Positions 29,611 to 33,959 of a stretch of 33,959 nucleotides of DNA are shown here, piece after piece. This DNA is from CAZPMT01 sp964587655. GTDB lineage: Bacteria > Hydrogenedentota > Hydrogenedentia > Hydrogenedentales > SLHB01. Below the pieces are notes generated by a model. The model did no database searches, was not told where the DNA came from, and worked only from the letters and a program-made list of their open reading frames with translations. Location: contig CAZPMT010000053.1 of the NCBI GenBank assembly GCA_964587655.1, positions 1-33,959 on the forward strand, in the 5' to 3' direction. The first letter of the stretch is position 1; each line of letters starts with the position of its first letter. The translations under genes and the position numbers were made by a program.

Positions 29611-30282
29611 TCACCTTGAGGGGGTGCTGTCGTCGTCGAAGTGCTTGCGCACGGCCTCGGCTTCGCGCAGTTTTTGGATGCCTTCCCGGATGTGGCGGTT
29701 TACGGCGGTTTCGGCGGCGCGGCAAGCGCCTTGAATCGAGTTGCAGATCCCGCGCGCGGACGAGGACCCGTGGCAGATGATCACGTTGCCGTTGACGCCC
29801 AGCAGCGGCGCCCCGATATACTCGTTAGGGTCGATGGCCTTCTTCAAACGGCGGTACGCACCCATGCTGATCAGCGCACCGAACTTGCTGACCCACGTGC
29901 TGCTCAGTTCGCGCTTGAGCAGCGTGGTCATCAATGAACCGATGGCCTCGCTGGTCTTGAGAACCAGATTGCCGATGAACCCGTCGCACACGACAACGTC
30001 GGCCACGCCGTCGTACAGTCCCTTTGGCTCGACGTTGCCGATGAAGTTGATGTGGTCGACGGCGTTGAGTGTGGCATGGACGGCCTTGGCTATCTCATTG
30101 CCCTTGGCCTGCTCCTCGCCGATGTTTAGCAGGCCGATCCGAGGGTTCTGCACGCCGAACACCCGCTCGTAATACACCATCCCCATCTCGGCGAACATCC
30201 CATACGAATGCCGGCCCTCTAGATCCAGCGCCATGGATCTTTGTAGCATTTCCGCGGCCTGTTGAAGGTCATGATTCAGCAC
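29611..30282 (-). pseudogene. plsX: 5'-truncated phosphate acyltransferase PlsX
   Basis: PlsX makes acyl-phosphate from acyl-ACP for phospholipid synthesis and is normally 330-350 aa. Here only the C-terminal part is present: ALDLEGRHSYGMFAEMGMVYYERVFGV, NPRIGLLNIGEEQAKGNE, INFIGNVEPKGLYDGVADVVVCDGFIGNLVLKTSEAIGSLM, and NEYIGAPLLGVNGNVIICHGSS, all clear PlsX motifs. The N-terminal 120-150 residues with the first catalytic region are missing. The frame opens at GTG 30282, just 13 nt after the stop of the giant upstream gene and in the same reading frame. A full copy may exist elsewhere; if not, the window would be missing an essential function. Confidence 0.8.
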
Positions 30283-30294
30283 CTCATTGACCTC

Positions 30295-33200
30295 TCATTC
30301 CGGGCGCAGAATGCGGAACCCGTAGCTTGATGACGATATGTTCGGAGGAGCAAACCTGCGCTCCGCCGACCGCGCCGAACCGCCCATACCGAAACTCGCA
30401 CTGCCTCGTATAACCTTGAGATCGCCTTCTTCGGGCCCATGCGGATCGGAAACCGGGCCTTCTGAATACAGGCCATACCAGTCTTGCACCCATTCGTGTA
30501 AGTCGCCCGGCATGTCGTACAGCCCCCATGGATTTGGAAGGCACGAGCCTACGGGAAAAGTGCCACCAGGATTCAAGTACTGTTGAAAGGCCTCCGCGTC
30601 CGGGTTCTCACCGAAAAAGTAAGCCGTCGTTGTACCGGCACGGTAGGCGTACTCCCATTCTGCCTCTGTTGGTAACCGGAAATTGTTTCCCGGAAACTGC
30701 GCGTTGAGCTCATTCAGGAACGCCTGTGCGTCGTTCCACGAAACATTTCTGCGCGCATAGTCCGGCATTCCATCCATGGTTCCTCCCATAAGAGAAACCC
30801 AGAGACTCTCCGTAACCTCATATTTGGCCATCCAGAACCCGTGCGTCAGCGTGACATCGTGGGCTGGGGCCTCATCGGGATAACCATCGTAGCTTCCCAT
30901 GACGAAGGAACACGGAGGGCACCACTTAAACTCGATATCCCCGAAGGTTGCCGTATCTCCAGCCTGGTGTCCACCGCCTTCGGTGCAGGCCTGAAGAGGT
31001 TCACCCGGTGCCCAGGTGAGTGAGATCTGCTGGGTTACTCCGTCTTTCCGTGCCAGGGACGGCGGATCCGTATTCGGGGGCGTTATTGTTATCGTTATCG
31101 TCGCTGTGTCCGCGCTGGTGCGGGGCGCAATAGTGACTTTCACAACGTTGAAGTCTCCCGGTCCGCCGCAAGTCCCGGAAGCAGGCGATATTTCGACCCA
31201 GGAGCGGTTGACCGATGCAGACCACCACAGCGTACTACCGGGTTCACCAGTGTTCGCTATGCGGAACGACCACTCAGTCTCTGTTCCCCGATATTGATGC
31301 GCGCTTGCGGATGCCCATATCTGTGGAGTCACACTCTCGATTGTAAGTGTAGTTTGCATCGGGAAGATGCCATCGTCGGACGAACCGCCGAAGACCGGGG
31401 TGGTCACGCCCCCAACGATGTTACACGCTATATCGAATCGGCTGTCGGGAAGCTCTTGAATCGCCGCGTTTGCGCCATCGGGTCCCACGTCGGGAAGCGA
31501 AATGTATCGGAGCCATTGGTCTTGCCCATCTGCATCCGTTTTCCAGAGAAGCGGTGTCTCGTTCCCGAATGGCACTAGACCCATTAAACCAGGACGGACC
31601 ACATACCACGTCAGTCCTGCGCAACCACCATCCGAGGTCGGGATCAAGGCGTCGGTCGAGGAACGCCCCAGCTTCACCCGTGACCATACCTCGTTAGCGT
31701 CAGAATCAAGCTTTAGCAGACGCGTGCCTTGAACCAAGGTGGGGTATAGTTCCGCAGCTATATAACCGCCATCGTTTGTTTGCACAACCCTCATTCCCGC
31801 GGATGTTCCTAAGGCCGTTGATGAGACAAAACTCCCATCCAATGTCAATTCGACAGTAGCTATTTGCCGGGTATACCTAGGGTTCACATCGCCAAACAAA
31901 CGGATTCCGCCTCCCGGTGAATTGAACGCATCGGTGACCCAAAAAGGTTGAGGCTGAGGAGGGTATAGTCCTCGGTACGCCCATGCCAGCCGCTCGAGCG
32001 TTGAGCCCATGGATGAGGATGCCTCAGGCACGGAAACAGCGGACAAGTCCCAGCGGTCTCGTTCATCACCAGCCGAATCCGAGACCACAACCACTGTACC
32101 TGCGGCAAGAAGGAAACCGCCGTCCTCAGTCTCCAGCGGGCAAGTATACATCGCCCCGACCGAAGCATATCTGAAATCTGGTGGCATGGGATAGTATTTC
32201 ATCCATTCTTCATCGCCATTTGCACTCGTCTTGAGCAGGAAGCCGTTGTTGATAGCTCCAGGGCCACTTTCACGGCGAAAGCCTGCATATCCCGCGATAA
32301 GCAATCCCCCATCGGAAGTGGCAATCATTCGGACCGGCTCGACGCGCCCCAAACCAGCAAATTCACCCCCGCCCAGAGACTCCAGCTTATTCCAAGACTC
32401 AAGTCCGTAACTCCTTACCCATTCTTCGCGGCCCTCTGCATCCGTCTTTAGCAGCCAGGCCGCCTGATTCCCATATCCGGTTTCGGTTGTCGCCAGGAAA
32501 TAATGCCCCCCGTCTTCTGCAGGAAGTGCGCCTCTAAGCCATTGGGCATTCCACACCCTAAGAGGTGTTGTCCGTTGCGTATCAATCATGTGCGTCGCGC
32601 TGAGTCCCCCCGTCTGCAAGAGTGTCCACTCTTTCCCGGGCGAATTGTCCTCCCCGATATGCTGTGCGGTGGAATCTCTGTAGGCATAGTCAGCGGTCCA
32701 GCCGCACCAGTTGCTGAAGCGTTGGATCCAGGGGCGGTAATCTTCATATTCGTCTAAAAAGTGGCCGCTCACGAGCAGGAAGGCGCCATCTCCATCCGGT
32801 ATGAAACCCGCGATGTGCTCCACATAGGGATGGAAAATGCCGTACCAATCAATAGTCCCTGAGTATTCGATTTCAGCTTGTGCCTGTATGGAGTTCGAAG
32901 TGTCTGCCTTGTATAGCTGCAAGGTGAATGTGGTGTCCTCCGTCCACAGGAACGTGTTGTCATCCAGCCATGCGAGCCTCGTGCCGATATTGCCTTCCCG
33001 CCTCCACACTTCAGCGCCAGCCGAATCGGTCCTGATGAGGGCGACTCCTGGCATAGCGAAGAGGTAGCCGTCGTCTGGCATAACCAGCACGTCCGCCCCC
33101 GAGAACACGGCCGTCGGACCCATTTGTTTTACCCAGAGCTCGTTTCCAAGAGCATCCGTACGAACGGCATATCCGAATAGCTCTTCCCACCAATTGCCTA

Positions 33201-33959
33201 CCGCGTCGGTCTGTGTTACCCATTGGTGCCCGGCCAGAATGAAGCCGCCATTGCGGGTTTCGCGAAGGGCAAAGGCCTCCGATCTCTTACGGGCGTCCAT
33301 GGTGACGGCTCCGGCATATCCGTTCGAACCGAGTTCTTTTCCCTGAGCGTCAATTCTGAGCAGGTACATTACCGAACTGCACTGTTGGACGCCCGGAAAC
33401 GGGCTCAGCGTTGCGGATAGGCCCGCGAGCGCGAACCCTCCCGTTCTCGTGGGGACTATGGCATATGCCGCCTCGTCGTAAAGGCCGCCGTAAGCCTTTG
33501 CCCAGACAATGTCGCCATTTGCGGACAGACGCACGGCATAGGCATCGCGCCCGCTGCTGGCGAACGATTCCGTATCGCCCGCCACCACACATCCGCCGTC
33601 CGAGGTCGGGGCTACCCCCCAGGCATGGTCGTCGCGCACCCCGCCAATGGTCTTGGCCCAGATGGGACGGCCGCGCCCGTTTGTCTTGAGGACATGCATA
33701 TCGACATCCCCTTCAGGCTTCTCCCAAGAACCCACGACTATGATCGCGCCATCCGTGGACCGGCATGTGGCCGTGGGAGAAGGCACATCCTGGTACGCGG
33801 AGGCCCAGTATTCGCCCTCACCTTCGCCCTCGCCTTCGCCTTCGCCCTCGCCTTCACCCTCACCTTCGCCTTCGCCCTCGCCCTCGCCTTCACCCTCGCC
33901 CTCGCCTTCGCCCTCACCTTCGCCCTCCCCTTCACCCGTCACGGTTATGTAGTCGTAAG
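30295..33959 (-). CDS. Giant secreted protein with GE-repeat linker, propeller-like repeats and FGE-like domain (5' end off the right edge)
   Basis: The frame continues to the window edge (YDYITVT before the linker), so the true N-terminus lies outside. Present are a (GE)21 linker (33811-33936), then many repeats of the delta-60/propeller type with T-S-D-G-G-x-x-(V/I/L)-A-G and LKTDAxGxExWxRxYG (for example VAPTSDGGCVVAG, LLKTDAEGREEWVRSYG). Next is an Ig/BACON-like region (WASASAHQYRGTETEWSF, WVEISPASGTCGGPGDFNVV). The C-terminal 235 residues resemble the formylglycine-generating/SUMF1 domain: MGSYDGYPDEAPAHDVTLTHGFWMAKYEVTESLW, FRLPTEAEWEYAYRAGTTT, NPWGLYDMPGDLHEWVQDWYG, SSSYGFRILRPE. Such domains in secreted proteins are often non-catalytic. 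It is probably a surface protein. Confidence 0.85.
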   Translation of the reverse strand, partial: YDYITVTGEGEGEGEGEGEGEGEGEGEGEGEGEGEGEGEGEGEGEGEGEYWASAYQDVPSPTATCRSTDGAIIVVGSWEKPEGDVDMHVLKTNGRGRPIWAKTIGGVRDDHAWGVAPTSDGGCVVAGDTESFASSGRDAYAVRLSANGDIVWAKAYGGLYDEAAYAIVPTRTGGFALAGLSATLSPFPGVQQCSSVMYLLRIDAQGKELGSNGYAGAVTMDARKRSEAFALRETRNGGFILAGHQWVTQTDAVGNWWEELFGYAVRTDALGNELWVKQMGPTAVFSGADVLVMPDDGYLFAMPGVALIRTDSAGAEVWRREGNIGTRLAWLDDNTFLWTEDTTFTLQLYKADTSNSIQAQAEIEYSGTIDWYGIFHPYVEHIAGFIPDGDGAFLLVSGHFLDEYEDYRPWIQRFSNWCGWTADYAYRDSTAQHIGEDNSPGKEWTLLQTGGLSATHMIDTQRTTPLRVWNAQWLRGALPAEDGGHYFLATTETGYGNQAAWLLKTDAEGREEWVRSYGLESWNKLESLGGGEFAGLGRVEPVRMIATSDGGLLIAGYAGFRRESGPGAINNGFLLKTSANGDEEWMKYYPMPPDFRYASVGAMYTCPLETEDGGFLLAAGTVVVVSDSAGDERDRWDLSAVSVPEASSSMGSTLERLAWAYRGLYPPQPQPFWVTDAFNSPGGGIRLFGDVNPRYTRQIATVELTLDGSFVSSTALGTSAGMRVVQTNDGGYIAAELYPTLVQGTRLLKLDSDANEVWSRVKLGRSSTDALIPTSDGGCAGLTWYVVRPGLMGLVPFGNETPLLWKTDADGQDQWLRYISLPDVGPDGANAAIQELPDSRFDIACNIVGGVTTPVFGGSSDDGIFPMQTTLTIESVTPQIWASASAHQYRGTETEWSFRIANTGEPGSTLWWSASVNRSWVEISPASGTCGGPGDFNVVKVTIAPRTSADTATITITITPPNTDPPSLARKDGVTQQISLTWAPGEPLQACTEGGGHQAGDTATFGDIEFKWCPPCSFVMGSYDGYPDEAPAHDVTLTHGFWMAKYEVTESLWVSLMGGTMDGMPDYARRNVSWNDAQAFLNELNAQFPGNNFRLPTEAEWEYAYRAGTTTAYFFGENPDAEAFQQYLNPGGTFPVGSCLPNPWGLYDMPGDLHEWVQDWYGLYSEGPVSDPHGPEEGDLKVIRGSASFGMGGSARSAERRFAPPNISSSSYGFRILRPE
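33811..33936 (-). repeat. Hexanucleotide repeat encoding (Gly-Glu)21
   Basis: GGY/GGG-GAR codons alternate for 126 nt, encoding 21 Gly-Glu pairs with variable third bases. It links a PKD-like end (YDYITVT) to the propeller-like region. Such linkers are typical of surface proteins in several PVC-like and Hydrogenedentes-like genomes. Confidence 0.9.

Noticed and set aside
29273..29725. 150-codon minus-strand frame spanning the frameshifted gene
   Set aside because: Only its middle (about 29525-29605) is the true frame of the small gene; the rest is out-of-frame text with Arg/Gly-rich ends.
1..33959. tRNA genes, insertion sequences and phage genes
   Set aside because: I saw no tRNA-like cloverleaf sequence and no transposase, integrase or phage structural protein in any frame.

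Overview
The window is a bacterial chromosome fragment of moderately high GC. Most of it is a flagellar basal-body/hook/export/motor locus on the minus strand, with non-core sequence inserted in it and beside it. The proteins look Gram-negative: lipobox and signal peptides, large secreted modular proteins with hydrophobic-plus-basic C-terminal anchors, a GEGEGE linker, a sigma-54 flagellar promoter, and many small DUF4160/DUF2442/DUF2283/DUF4258-type proteins. Together these suggest a deep-branching environmental lineage of the Hydrogenedentota/Planctomycetes type. That placement is an inference; no complete rRNA gene is present to confirm it.

Layout. (1) 1-4160, minus strand: motA, motB, fliL, fliN, fliO, fliP (runs off the left edge), mostly with 4-8 nt overlaps. 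fliM, usually between fliL and fliN, is absent. (2) 4464-10160, plus strand: an accessory island between motA and flgE. It holds a promoter with DUF4160 and DUF2442 genes, a small truncated-looking gene, a lone 5S rRNA with an abnormal 5' part, a secreted beta-helix protein, and an array of small genes (DUF4258, DUF2283 x3, an aspartic-protease-like chimera, DUF6883, DUF4926) mixed with decayed copies of the same families. (3) 10166-21419, minus strand: sigma-54 promoter, then flgB, flgC, fliE, fliF, fliG, fliH, fliI, fliJ, a MotE-like gene, fliK, flgD, flgE and an intrinsic terminator. This is the rod/MS-ring/switch/ATPase/hook set in conserved order. Its gaps carry several families of short hairpin repeats. 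(4) 21744-27101, plus strand: a lipoprotein, then a 1509-aa secreted protein that shares the lipoprotein's domain and adds HEXXH, vWA, TIG-like and PKD modules. (5) 27322-29367, minus strand: a PIN-domain nuclease overlapping a DUF3696-type AAA ATPase, with a possible small leading ORF; a candidate defence or toxin module. (6) 29412-33959, minus strand: a frameshifted small gene, a 5'-truncated plsX, and a very large secreted protein with a GE-repeat linker, beta-propeller-like repeats and a formylglycine-generating-enzyme-like C-terminal domain (runs off the right edge).

How it works together: flgB to flgE would be transcribed from the sigma-54 promoter and build rod, MS ring, C-ring rotor, export ATPase and hook; motA to fliP supply stator and export-gate parts. 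The most notable points are fliG with no ATG/GTG/TTG start, the dispersed hairpin repeats inside the flagellar operons, the decaying small-gene array, the ATPase-PIN pair, and the plsX fragment lying in frame behind the giant surface protein.
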